Assembly (NCBI GenBank): GCA_029834535.1
Contig: JAQMWT010000344.1
Span: forward strand, 186,001-250,000
DNA from: Chrysophaeum taylorii
Taxonomy: Eukaryota > Sar > Pelagophyceae > Pelagomonadales > Pelagomonadaceae
Length of the DNA: 64,000 nucleotides
Direction: 5' to 3'
The notes under the pieces: model-generated
Database searches by the model: none
What the model was told of the DNA's origin: nothing
The model's input: only the letters and a program-made list of their open reading frames with translations
Part shown: positions 11,102 through 20,890 of the stretch, piece by piece
How positions within the stretch are numbered: the first letter of the stretch is position 1
Layout: each line of letters starts with the position of its first letter
Translations under genes and position numbers: made by a program

Positions 11102-11461
11102 TCATCCCTTGAATCTTGACGACGACGACGACGACGACGAGATCGTTTGGTGCTGCTGCACGTCGAGACGTGCGTGCGAGACGCTGCGCCATTCCTTAGT
11201 CCCCTTCTGGCGGTAGGTCTTGACTGCCTGCTCTTTCATCTCTTCACGTGCTGCCGGCACCTGGGAAGGCACCGCTACCACTACAACCAGGTCCAGCAGG
11301 CCGAAGAGCAAGGTGGGGACGACGACGACGACGACGACGACGACGAGCCCGATGGCGAACCGGAGACAAACAACGGGCAGCACGACGCCACGCAAAATAT
11401 CGCTAACGATGATGCTGTTACGAACCCGGTGCACGTCCAGAGGGACTCCGGCGATATACAA
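11102..11461 (-). CDS. Uncertain membrane-protein fragment, minus strand
   Basis: An open frame without an ATG at its head encodes two hydrophobic stretches, partly made by a GTC repeat (poly-Val). A helix-like segment follows (EEMKEQAVKTYRQKGTKEW), then a poly-Ser tail from a second GAC/GTC repeat. The helix reads like real protein, but the opposite strand also has an open frame (11147-11467) with an acidic poly-Asp run. Only one is likely real. Either could be an exon of a longer gene or a decayed fragment. Confidence 0.25.
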   Translation of the reverse strand: MYIAGVPLDVHRVRNSIIVSDILRGVVLPVVCLRFAIGLVVVVVVVVVPTLLFGLLDLVVVVAVPSQVPAAREEMKEQAVKTYRQKGTKEWRSVSHARLDVQQHQTISSSSSSSSRFKG

Positions 11462-11569
11462 ACGTAGCGAGAACGTTAGTACAATGACGATTCACCTCAC
11501 GGTCATGAATACCCCCGGGGTACTGGATGCCCCTCCACTTTCCTAGTCTATTATTTGTCTTTGGTTTTT

Positions 11570-11830
11570 AAATCAGATTCGGCGTGAGGTCTCGTAGCGG
11601 TCTGGGGTGTACGAAGTTTGTCTAACAAAACATCGCTCACGAGCAACACTTCATCACCGGACAGGCATGAACGACTAAACGGCGTACTCCGGCTAGAGCC
11701 ACTCCCCCTTCTACTACCTAGCGTGCTTTCATCACATCTCAGATATATACACGTCTATCTGCTGTCTTGAGGTTTTTGCTAGTCAGATGCGGCGTGAGGT
11801 CGCAGTCTGGGGTGTACGAAGCCCGTCTAA
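11570..11830. repeat. Imperfect direct repeat pair (about 50-60 bp)
   Basis: Two related copies lie about 11570-11625 and 11781-11830, sharing the blocks GGCGTGAGGT, GTCTGGGGTGTACGAAG and GTCTAA. The intervening 155 bp and the region from about 11550 contain no recognised gene. Confidence 0.6.
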
Positions 11831-11855
11831 TAAGCCACTAAGAATGGTTGATTAG

Positions 11856-11962
11856 ACGAGGCCGACGACGTCTGGCGGCGTCTCAAGAAGAAGATCAACA
11901 GTCTAAAGCAAGAAGCGGGCGTTGACGTCGACGAGCGATTTAAATCTGGTTGGAACGCTTAG
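11856..11962 (+). CDS. Possible 3'-terminal exon of an unidentified gene
   Basis: After an AG dinucleotide the plus strand reads a protein-like run (WRRLKKKINSLKQEAG, then DERFKSGWNA) to a TAG at 11960-11962. It could be the last exon of a gene whose upstream part is not resolved, perhaps an extension of the DUSP-domain gene. If real, its stop codon overlaps the stop codon of the convergent minus-strand plastid gene. Confidence 0.3.
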
Positions 11963-12654
11963 AAAAGGCCGAAAAACTTCTTCTTCTCCTCCTCGACCCC
12001 GGCGAGCTTGGGGCCGCCTCGCCGCTTGCGCGCCTGCTCAACAGACAGCGCGCCCGCATCCCGCCACATCTGCTGGTCGTTGGAGATGCCATTCTTTTTG
12101 GCGCGCGCAGCAACGCCGTCACCCTTGCCACCGTTGCCCGTCCAGTCGACAGCGATGTCGGTGCCAAAGATGGAGATGGACGGCTTGAGGTTGTTGTACT
12201 TGTCGTCGTACTTGTTCCTCTTCTTCACCTCGGCCTTGCCGTCGTTAAACGCAGTCATCCCAAAGCCCGTCTTCATCCATCCCTTCTTGCCCTTGAGATC
12301 CGCGTTGTCCCACGACCCTCCACGCTGCATGTACGGGACGTCCTTCAACGCGATCTCGCCTTTCTTGACCTTCTTCGGGTCGACCGCGAACAGGTGCGTC
12401 GCCTCTCCCTTCTCGAGGGCCGCGACGAACGACTGCATTGATCGGCTCTTGAAGCCGCGGGCGCCGCCCGCCCCAAAGTTCTTCTTGCTCTTCGCATCGG
12501 CCTCCTTCTTTTTCATCGCGGCCCATTGCGCCGGAGTGAGGCCGTCAGGTACGTACGCATGCAGCGATGTCGCAGGCCGCACGGCAAGATCACCCGTGAG
12601 GAAGGCCGACACCTTGGCAACGGCCGCGAGGAGGAGCACCGCACGAAGAGACAT
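11959..12654 (-). CDS. Plastid-targeted conserved protein, unknown function
   Basis: Intronless, 231 residues. The N-terminus is a signal peptide (MSLRAVLLLAAVAKVSA) followed at once by FLTGD, an ASAFAP-type Phe junction. That is the import signal for plastids bounded by four membranes. The mature part begins with YVPDGLTPAQWAAMKKKE and is Lys/Gly-rich, with a FKSRSMQSF block, a tract that may pack on the thylakoid or stroma side, and a C-terminal FFGLF. It has no transmembrane helix after the presequence. I believe related lysine-rich proteins occur in other stramenopile algae, but I cannot name the family. Confidence 0.75.
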   Translation of the reverse strand: MSLRAVLLLAAVAKVSAFLTGDLAVRPATSLHAYVPDGLTPAQWAAMKKKEADAKSKKNFGAGGARGFKSRSMQSFVAALEKGEATHLFAVDPKKVKKGEIALKDVPYMQRGGSWDNADLKGKKGWMKTGFGMTAFNDGKAEVKKRNKYDDKYNNLKPSISIFGTDIAVDWTGNGGKGDGVAARAKKNGISNDQQMWRDAGALSVEQARKRRGGPKLAGVEEEKKKFFGLF

Positions 12655-12854
12655 GATGAGAAAAAGGCGCAGCTGGCGGGAACAGACGTGGTCTCTCCGA
12701 TATGGTTGGTCTGCAACTTAAAAACGGAAACGTGCGTGCTGAGGTGGAGCTGAGGTGGCGCGTTCAGTTGAACACTGACCAGGGGAGCAAGATTTTTCGC
12801 GCCACGCGTTCCAACGTCATTTTAACGGTATTCCCGGACTGTGCGGGGAGGGAA

Positions 12855-13683
12855 CTAGGCATTGTCAAAATCACCGCCACACTTGATGTCCTTGCCGCCG
12901 TTTTCGGTTTCCTTGGCGCAGCACGCCCCGAATATCTTCTCGCAGGGCTTATCGTGAGTCTCGCGCTTGGTGCGGTCGGAAAATGTCGTATAGGCCTCCT
13001 TGAGGACGCGACTTTTTGTCTCGAGGAGAGAGAATTGGGGTCTCGTGTCGTTAAGGAGCACCTCGGTTAGATTCAAGACGTGGGTGTTTTCGCCGAGGAG
13101 GGCGTCGGCGCGGTCGAGATCGTTTGCGAGGGTGTCGAGGACAGCCTCGCTCGCGGCGAGCTGGACGAGCAGCGTCGCGAGTCTAATCTCGAGCGCGCCG
13201 ACGTCGTCGAGGTTTGCCCCGTCGACGAGCTCGTCGCGGAGACGCCCGAGATCAGCGAGAATGGTGTCGAGGGTGTTGTTGAGTACGGAGCGCTGGCCTC
13301 GGGCGGCGGCGAGGGCTCGACGCGCCGCGCGGTTTGCAGGGACGACCGCCGCGCGCACGGTCTCGTTGAGCTCGGTCGCGTTACGTCGCGAACGCCGCAA
13401 CGCCAACGGGAGCGGGCCGAGCTCGCGAAAATAGGCGCGTCGGAGGGTCGCGTTATCGGCGTCGCGCAGCTCACGAAGTGGGAGGTAGTAGTCGTAGCCG
13501 AACGGACTCGTCATCTCGTAGCGGCGACGCTCGGCGCGCGCGACTTGCGACGCGATCGCGGGCGCGAGCGACGCCTCGCATCCCGGCGGAGGCGGGAGGA
13601 TCCGGCCACAGAAGGCCGCCGCCGCCCGCAAGTGCCTCGTTTCCTCGCCGCACTGGTTGCTTGCATTCTCTGAAGAAGAAGAA

Positions 13684-13715
<32 letters not shown>

Positions 13716-15197
13716 AGAGGAAGAAGAAGAGGAAGAAGAAGCCGTCTCCGCCGAAAAAACGACTGGTCGCTCGACGCGGCAGTCCGAGGGGAAATCGTCG
13801 TCGTAGAAGCGAAGCTCGTAGTTGAGGTCGGAGACGGTGAACTCGAGCTTAAAAAGGTCTTCGCGCGCCGACGACGGCCCCTCGTCACAGCTCGCTTGCG
13901 CTTGGTCGTCGAGAGGGTGGCCGTAGTTCTCGATCGTCGAGCGGTTGTAGGCGGCGCAAAAATCGGCGTGGAGCGACGCGCGCACGCCGAGGTCCGTGTA
14001 CTTGGGCTGGAGGTACTTGGCGCGGCGGCAAAAGTCGTAGACAGCGTCGGCGGGGAGCTGGTCTTCGAAGAGTTCGACGTTTCCCTTGTCCTGGCCGCCT
14101 TCGTGCACGGGAAACTTAAAGACGACGGCGTTGCCGCGCTCGCACTTTACGGCGGCGCACGCGGCCGCGGTGAGCGCCGCGCGCTCGGGAAGCCCGAGTC
14201 CAAACCGATGTGCGTACGCGAGGGCCGCGTCCACCGGTTCCTCGCCGTCCCAGACCTCAAACGCAGGCCACCCTCGGAGCAGCGGATTGCCGAGAACGTC
14301 AGCGACCGGCCGCGAGAAGGCGAGGGCACGCGTCCTCGCGCACGAGAGCCCGCCGTGCGCGCACAGGTAATCGAAAAGCGACCTGCGAAACTCGGGGGTG
14401 TTGAGCTTGTGTCGTATGGCAAACTGGTAGGCGACGTCGACGGCCTCGTCGCCCTCGTACGCTCTGACGACACCGACGGGCTTGCCCGAGTTGTCGACCG
14501 TTATCGGAAGCTCGGGCAGCGGCCTTCTGCCCGTCGCGCACGCGACACCCCGTAGCCCGCACACGTGGGAGACGAGCCTATCGCGGAACCAGGAGACGGC
14601 CGAAAAATTTGGAGGCTCTTCGAGCGCGTGCGCGGCGAGCCTTGAGTTGGCTTCGTTGACCTTGGCGAGCGCGGCGTCCCTCCGCGGTTTGGCGCGCGCC
14701 CCGTCGTTCGCCGCGGCTACCGCGAGCTGCGCGTCGCGCTCCTTGGTCATCGCGTCCCTTCGGCGCTCCCATTTGCTCCGATTTTGCTTGACGAGCTGCT
14801 CGGCCTGCGCGAGGAACTTTTCTATCGCCGCGACCGGTTCCTCGTCGTCCCATACGCTCAACTTGCCCGGCGGCAGCTCCATGTCTCCGTCGGGCGACAT
14901 GACGGCGGACTCGAACACGAGCCCGCGCCGCCGGCCGCACGCGTGGGACGCGCACACCGACTCGACCATCGCTCGCCGGAACCACGCGGGCAGGTCGTGG
15001 ACAACGCAGAACGCGGCGACGGCGTCCGCGGGCTCGTCCCCGGCTGACACCTCCAACATCCCCACGGTCGTTCCATCCTCCTTCACCACGGGCAGCGACA
15101 AGACAACCTCGGGAGGACTTGGCGGCGTCGAGGCCAAGATGTCCACAACACTGCGGCTGGCCGCCGCCGCCCACACAGAAAAAAAGAGCCGTCGCAT
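12855..15197 (-). CDS. Large secreted/ER modular protein, unknown function
   Basis: Intronless, about 780 residues from the ATG at 15197, which gives a signal peptide (MRRLFFSVWAAAASRSVV). An upstream extension in the same frame is antisense to the neighbouring gene and was left out. The N-terminal two thirds hold four or five related modules with the pattern V-x-GDEPxDAV-x-FC followed by a short helical block and a Cys (for example EVSAGDEPADAVAAFC, RAYEGDEAVDVAYQF, ELFEDQLPADAVYDFC). Then comes a run of about 23 Ser (GAA repeat on the plus strand) and a long coiled-coil-like region rich in Leu and Asp with several N-glycosylation sequons. The C-terminus is Cys-rich. The role is not known. 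Confidence 0.7.
13672..13740. repeat. Coding GAA trinucleotide repeat (poly-Ser)
   Basis: About 69 bp of GAA/GAG on the plus strand encode the poly-Ser tract of the minus-strand secreted protein. It lies between the modular part and the coiled-coil part and may vary in length. Confidence 0.8.
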
Positions 15198-15212
15198 AGG
15201 GTCAAAAGGGTT
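15198..15212. promoter_or_regulatory. 15-bp gap between divergent start codons
   Basis: Only 15 bp separate the ATG of the secreted modular protein (minus) from the ATG of the glycosyltransferase-like gene (plus). Shared or overlapping promoter elements must reach into the coding regions, unless a downstream ATG is used on one side. Confidence 0.5.
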
Positions 15213-16437
15213 ATGATTATGATAATCGTGACCCTCGTCGTCATGGTGGTGGCGACGTCCGCCGAGGAAGAACCGCCTCCGCTGACGGTCGTGTCGGCAG
15301 CCAACTCCCGGTACGCCCTGAAAGAAATTGCAGTGATGCTCGAGGTCGGGATGCGGGCGCGGCGCGAAGGCATACGCGCACGGCTCATCGCCTACAACCT
15401 CGGTGACCTGGGGTTGTGTCCGCGCGAGGGCGCCGGCCACATTCCGTCGCGGCTGTGGCACGACTTTGGCATCGAGTTCCGACACTTCGACTTCAACAGT
15501 TATCCGGCGCACGTCGCGAGCCTCCACTGCTACGCGTGGAAGGCCCCCATCGTCGCCGAGGTCGCGCGCGAGGTCGGGAATGCCTCCGTCGTCATGTGGA
15601 TCGACTCGGGCGTCGCCCTTCTCAAGCCCTTGCGGGGTGTCATCGCCACGGCGCGCCGCAACGGAGGCTTTGCGAGCGACGACACTGCCTTCTCCATCGC
15701 CCGATTCTCGCACGAAAGCATGCTCTCGTACTTTGTCGACCGTTTTCACCTCGCGCCCGAGGTCGCCGAGCAGCTCATCGCCAAGCGCCGAGAGAAGGGC
15801 AAGAGGTGAGCTGCTGGGTGGTGAGCGTCATTCTCGCGCGCAGCCTCGACTCGGCCGACGGCCTGTCGACCGACCTGGCTCGCTTCAAGAACTGCAACGG
15901 CGCCTTCTCCGCGCACGTCGCGGCCTCGGTGCGATGACTATGTGGTATTATCGAAGCACCTTCTCTCGCAGCCGCGCTTTGCCACCATCACCGAACGGTG
16001 GCTCGCCTGCTCGCTCGACAAAGACTGCGTCTGCCCGCGAGGCTCGACGCGCGCCAATCATCGACAAGATCAGGTAGTAATATTTTTTTTTAGCGTCCCC
16101 TCTGCACCACACAGCGAAGCATCGTCGTCCCCTCCCTCAGGCGGCACTCACACTTTTCGCCGTGATGGACGGATACGTCTGCGGCTCTGACGGAAAATTT
16201 GTGCGTCCAATTCTTTCTTTCTTTTCCTTCCTCGTCCTAATCGCGAATACGTATGATGTACTCTCATTGCAGGTCGCGGCGCACGGGCTAAAAAATCACC
16301 AGGCCATCCTCCACAAGGTCGGCATCGGCGAGGCCGATTCGGTGCGCGGAATATTCTGCCCTGCGAGGAATACGACGTCTAAGGGGGCATATCACCACGG
16401 GCCCGAGCGCGCTCTTTTTGTCAATAGTGTAGCATAA
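15213..16437 (+). CDS. Glycosyltransferase-like protein (DUF1647-type), secretory
   Basis: Five exons: 15213-15805, 15844-15928, 15972-16073, 16141-16200 and 16273-16437, with introns of 38, 43, 67 and 72 bp, all GT-AG. About 334 residues. A hydrophobic N-terminal signal or anchor (MIMIIVTLVVMVVATSA) is followed by VVSAANSRYAL, a nucleotide-sugar-binding-like block, then HCYAWKAPIV, VVMWIDSGVALL (an Asp motif at the place of a DxD), NCNGAF and HRQDQAALTLF. This layout matches DUF1647-type proteins related to GT-A glycosyltransferases. Golgi glycosylation is likely, with unknown donor and acceptor. It starts 15 bp from the divergent secreted modular protein. Confidence 0.75.
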
Positions 16438-16506
16438 TATTCCCCCATCTCCTTGAAAAAATCGCCGGCATGCTCCCAGAGCAGCAATAGGATGATGAAT
16501 TCTGTG

Positions 16507-17070
16507 CTATCCAGTGGCGTTAGCGGGAAACGTCGGAGGTGCGTGTGAAAATGGACGTCGCAAACCCGAAACATCTCGAGCGCCCTCTGCGAGACCTTTT
16601 TTCCGCTGAGACGAAACATCTGCAAAATTCACGCGGCGCTGGGACCGCATGGAACTATCGTCGATGGAATGCGACGGGCAGGAGTGCGGTGGTGTGGCTG
16701 CTCCGTCGGAGCACGCCCCGCCCAACTCTTGAATAATCTCGCTCTTCTCAACGCACTGCGACACATCGATGGAGCGCTCACGAGCGAGTCGCTTGAGCTG
16801 TGCTGTTGAGAGATCCATCAACGCAGGGACCCGTTGTTTGTCTGTTGTTCTCCTCGTTGGCGGACTGGTCGTGTACTCTCGTTGTTTGTCCATTGTTCTC
16901 CTCGTTGGCGGACTGGTCGTGTACTCTCGGACTCCGGCCGTCCTCAGCGCGTGAATAATCTCGTCCTTCTCGAAGCACCCGCGAATGTCGACGCCCTTCT
17001 TCCCGGCCACCTCTTTCAGCTTTTTGACCGACAACGTGTCGAAGCAATATGCGTCCGCGTCGGACATCAT
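16507..17070 (-). CDS. Small protein with two SAP-like helical motifs
   Basis: Intronless, 187 residues. Two related helical hairpins, LSVKKLKEVAGKKGVDIRGC with FEKDEIIHAL, and LSTAQLKRLARERSIDVSQC with VEKSEIIQEL, resemble the SAP-like fold found in MANF/CDNF C-termini and some RING ligases. Between them lies a 16-residue unit (REYTTSPPTRRTMDKQ) repeated twice, encoded by an exact-phase 48-bp tandem duplication. The C-terminal half is basic and Ser/Pro-rich. There is no signal peptide. DNA, RNA or protein binding is possible; function is not assigned. Confidence 0.6.
   Translation of the reverse strand: MMSDADAYCFDTLSVKKLKEVAGKKGVDIRGCFEKDEIIHALRTAGVREYTTSPPTRRTMDKQREYTTSPPTRRTTDKQRVPALMDLSTAQLKRLARERSIDVSQCVEKSEIIQELGGACSDGAATPPHSCPSHSIDDSSMRSQRRVNFADVSSQRKKGLAEGARDVSGLRRPFSHAPPTFPANATG
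16833..16928. repeat. 48-bp tandem duplication inside the SAP-like gene
   Basis: Units 16833-16880 and 16881-16928 differ at two positions (TCTG versus TCCA). They keep the frame and duplicate a Thr/Ser/Pro/Arg-rich linker. Confidence 0.85.
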
Positions 17071-17445
17071 CTTATGCGAGATACCTATGAAAAGTTAAGA
17101 CACAAAGTTTATTGTATCTTTTTGCGTCATGTTTTTTTTTCTGGCTACGTCAGTTCGACAGCCTGAATATCATCGCTTATCACAAAAGTTCGGCCCAGAC
17201 GAGTGCCATCGCAGTGTTTGTTCTGCGCCACCGAACAGGGCTCGACCTGCCTTTCTGGAGATCGCCTTGCTTAGTTCTGGCCCTAATGAACACGATCTTC
17301 TTCGAGCCACACTGCCGACCACGCGCGTAGGAAGTGTTATTCGTAGCCCACCCGTTCCGGGCTTGTGCCCAAAGGCACCCTGCTCACCTTCTCCTCATAG
17401 AAAGGAGATTTCCACCGAGCACACGTTACAATTGTAGACGTCGCA
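17071..17445. other. Intergenic region, nothing recognised
   Basis: 375 bp between two minus-strand genes. No convincing coding sequence or repeat was seen. Confidence 0.5.
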
Positions 17446-19208
17446 CTAGAACTTAAGTTTGCATCTGATGTCACTTCGGGCTGCGTTCTCGAGGTGAATC
17501 GAAGGGAAGTCGAAGATGCTCAGCGCCTGGAAGTTTTCGGTCTTGACGCGGCAAAGAGTGTAACTCAAATCTGAGAGCACTTTAAGCTTGAGGATGGGGC
17601 TTAGCTGAAACTGTATCTCTGCCTGCGACACGCGAACGAGTGAGAACATGCACTCGCGGGCGATGAATCTTAAGCATTGAAGAAGAATGACACGGGATAT
17701 TACGACAAGGTCTCTAAAAAAGACATTGAGGAGAACGTCGTAAGGCATTTGCCCTCGGTGGTCCTTGGGCGGGCCGGCGGCGGCAAATGATCTCAGAATA
17801 AGGTCGTAGGCCTCCTCGAGAGCGGCGTGGGATTCACACACGACCGAGCATCGGATGATGTCCTTCAAAAAACGCGTGCATGGCTTGGGCGTCAAACTCC
17901 CGTACTCGCCAGCAACAGCAGTCTTATCTTTTGCTCGCGCGCCGGACTTCATGATGCTGTGCGCCACCTTGCAGGCATTCGAAGTAACGAGCGTCGCCAA
18001 CGCCCTATCGACCTCGTGGTGAAAGGATTCGGAGACGAGCAGATGCTCGGCAAATAGCCAGTTTAGGGAAAGTGTTCTCTTGTCGCGATGGTCGAGCTTG
18101 ATTGCAAGCCACATGGGGTCGTTTGGGTTTACCCAATGCCTCTCGAGTGCGGTACTCGTGAACTCGGGGTTGGTGACGATCTCGGCGGCTCGTCGCAAGG
18201 TTGCGCCGACGCGCGGCGTCCACTGGTCATGCGTCACGACGTGTGCCACCTCGAAGTCATCAAAGCAACATTCGATCGGCTGGTGGACCTGGTCGGGATG
18301 TGCGTCCTGGCTGAAACTCTTGGTCGGGATGCCCGGTACAGTGGCGTAGGTTGCGGCCATAATGCTCTCGATGAAATCGTTCAAATTTTTTGCTTCGTGT
18401 TGCTGTAGCTCACGAAGTTTTGAGAGCACGACTTCGCGCCTACATATTTGTTTCGCGTTGCCTCCTCATCACTAAAAGTAAGGAAATTTCGGGGCTCACT
18501 CGTCTTTCCTATGCTGCCCGTAGAGCAACAGTCGTTGGCCGTAGTTCGCGTCGCTTCTTTGATTCTTGGGATCGAGTACGTACGATGCCAGAAGGTCTTC
18601 GACGACGCGAACCTTGAGTTCGACGTCGCGTACGAGCTCGCCCAATGTGCACCGCTCCGCCCTGATAATAATGCGCGTCAGTAGTCTTCTTTTTCTCACG
18701 CGACGGAGGAGTCGGCCGACGACACGCACACGCTGAGCCGCGCCCACGCCTCGTCATACTTGGCGTCGCGAAACACCTTCCTTGGCTCCGGCGCCGCCTC
18801 CACCGTGTTCGCACTGGTGGCGGTGACCGCGGCGGTCGCAATGGCGGGGGTGTCTTTGGTGGTGGTGGTGGCGCGCGAACACGCGACGTTCGCTCGCCGC
18901 TGCGAAGACGCTGGAGAAAAAATAACAGGTTCGTCGTCACGGCAGGATTCATCTGTGGTGGTCGTCTTAAGTTCGGCTTGGAGCTCTCTAAAGCCCCCGA
19001 GGAGCTTCTTTTGGTCGAGGCCCGAAGCGAGCGCTCGGACGTCGGCTTCATCCATCTCGAGAAGTGTCGAGCCGTCGAGCTCATTGTCTCGCACGGCCTG
19101 GGCAATGATGCGGGGTCTAGCGCGCTGCTCGACCAGCGCCACCACCTCCGCTGCGGTCATTTTCTGCATTGCCTCTCGGCTTAGGCCGGCGGAGCCCGCG
19201 GCGCCCAT
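17446..19208 (-). CDS. SAM-domain protein with RelA/SpoT-like C-terminal region
   Basis: Exons 19208-18700, 18661-18500, 18439-17704 and 17622-17446, giving about 527 residues. Introns are 38 bp (GTGAGA..TCAG), 60 bp (GTGAGC..GTAG) and a probable 81-bp one (17703-17623) that has no stop and a length divisible by three. The N-terminus holds a SAM-like domain (LDGSTLLEMDEADVRALASG). The C-terminal part reads FLKDIIRCSVVCES, YDVLLNVFF and, after the last intron, AEIQFQLSPILKLK. This order (conserved Lys-Asp-Ile-x-Arg-x-Ser, then an E-x-Q-x-x strand and a His/Lys-rich helix) resembles RelA/SpoT-type nucleotidyltransferase domains. The assignment is by eye, and catalytic activity is not shown. Confidence 0.6.
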
Positions 19209-19413
19209 GCCGATCGACGGCGGTGTACCCTATTTCATTACCTATGTCATTATTAGTACCAACACAACAGGACATACATAATATACGTGCAGTATGTTTT
19301 AGTGTTCATAATACCTTGAGCAAAAAAGGTCCGTAGCGAACCGTTCCCAACGGTATTAACCAACGGCACTAGGGCGTCTCGCTGCCACGGTGGTTCGCGA
19401 CGTGCAGGAGGTC

Positions 19414-20382
19414 ATGGTCATGGCCGAGGACGAGAGGATCTCGCCGCAGCTTGCGTACGCTATCGGCGGCGCCATCTTCCTCCACGTGGAGCGCGAGGGC
19501 GAGGTGAACGGGCATCCGACGTACTCGCTTCGCGCCAAGGTGCGAAGTTTCGGTTGGACGATTAGTTCGATGCGGTATTCACGGTTCCACGAGTTCGCGA
19601 CGTGGCTGCACCAACACAAGGAGATCTTCGACGGGTTGGTGCCCGAAGATGATTTTCCACGCCAGTTTCGGCGGCAGTTGTTTGGGATAAAACTGTCGTC
19701 TGAAGAACTGTCGGAACGCGCGTCGGCGCTCGATCGTTGGTTTTTTGAACTCGCGCGACTGGTTCGCAGTCGGTGCGTCGGCCGCGACGATTCCGCGGCC
19801 GCCATCGGCGCATCGGCGGGCCTCGAGTTACTCCTCGGCGAGTTGATGCGATTCCTGCGCGTCGCCGATATAAGGGAGTCTCTCGCGCGCAGCGGCGCGC
19901 TCGTCAACGCCGCCAAGGGCCCCGACGCCGCGCTCCCGACGCCAGAGTCACCGAAAAATCACACCGACGACGAACCCCTCTTGAGCGTCGATCGCGAGGT
20001 CGACCACCGCCGCGACGCCGTCTCGGAGCAACTCGAGCAGCACAGATCTGCGCGCAAGACGAGGCCTCGCGGTGGCAAGGCCAAGCGCCGCTCCTTGTCA
20101 CTCCGCCCCGTGCCAACAACCGAGACCCACCTCCCCACAACACCCCTTCCATCCTCAAAATCCGCCGCCACCCCGCGCTCCAAGAGTCTCGAGCCCACGC
20201 CAACCTCCAAGGCCCTCTTTTCCCCAAAATCGGCAGACTCGGCCGGCCGCGACCTCGCCATCAAGCGAGCCTCCTACCGCCCGGCGAACCCCCAAACACC
20301 ACCAGGCGCCGACGACCTCCCGGCGCCGCGTCACACATTCTCTGCTCTCGAAGTTACTGGCTTTCCTACGGGCCTCCAATGA
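19414..20382 (+). CDS. PX-domain phosphoinositide-binding protein
   Basis: Intronless, about 322 residues from the ATG at 19414 (another ATG two codons on; an upstream GTG is not used). Residues about 20-115 form a PX domain: YSLRAKVRSFGWTISS, SMRYSRFHEFATWLH (the Arg-Tyr/Phe core that binds the lipid phosphate), FPRQFRRQLFG and LSERASALDRWFFEL. This suggests binding to phosphatidylinositol 3-phosphate or a related lipid on endosomal membranes, as in sorting nexins. The C-terminal half is Pro/Ser/Arg-rich and probably disordered. No BAR domain is seen. It is divergent from the SAM gene over about 205 bp. Confidence 0.8.
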   Translation: MVMAEDERISPQLAYAIGGAIFLHVEREGEVNGHPTYSLRAKVRSFGWTISSMRYSRFHEFATWLHQHKEIFDGLVPEDDFPRQFRRQLFGIKLSSEELSERASALDRWFFELARLVRSRCVGRDDSAAAIGASAGLELLLGELMRFLRVADIRESLARSGALVNAAKGPDAALPTPESPKNHTDDEPLLSVDREVDHRRDAVSEQLEQHRSARKTRPRGGKAKRRSLSLRPVPTTETHLPTTPLPSSKSAATPRSKSLEPTPTSKALFSPKSADSAGRDLAIKRASYRPANPQTPPGADDLPAPRHTFSALEVTGFPTGLQ

Positions 20383-20890
20383 CGCAGCCAGTGTCCCTCC
20401 TCTAAGGCGCAACGATGCCCACGTATGTCGTCGATGCTCGAATGTTGATCGTTCAAGGGCCGTGTCTTTCTCTCCTCTCATTTCCGGAGACTTTTTTTTA
20501 TACGGCCAAGTCGTTTTGAACCGCTGTTCCTAAGCAGGAAAGGAAGGAAGGGAGAGGGCGGTCCCTTCTCTACGCGCCAACAACAACAAGGCTCTGTTCG
20601 AATGGAGAATGCGGACGAGAGAGACCTTGTTGCGAGCGACCCGAGGCGAGCGACGCCGACGCCGACGGCCGTTGGTGTTTATTGGCTTTCGCGGCGGGGT
20701 TGTCCTAGAGAAAAGGTGATGCAGCGATCGCTTTCTCGGCCGGGCGTTGACGTGGTCGTTGTCCTTGTCGTCGAAAAAGTCGGAGAAGGAGTTGCGGCCT
20801 AATAGGAGTTGAAAAATTAATTAGTAGTAGAGGACGGAAGTCGCGAAGTCCGTGCAAGCGCCTAAGGAGGGGCTCTGGGTGAGTTTTTAG
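20383..20890. other. Intergenic region, nothing recognised
   Basis: About 500 bp after the PX gene. Small open frames here do not look protein-like. Confidence 0.45.

Noticed and set aside
11147-11467. Plus-strand frame with poly-Asp as an exon of the DUSP gene
   Set aside because: Attractive acidic run, but the first half is not protein-like and the minus strand reads better; left undecided and not called.
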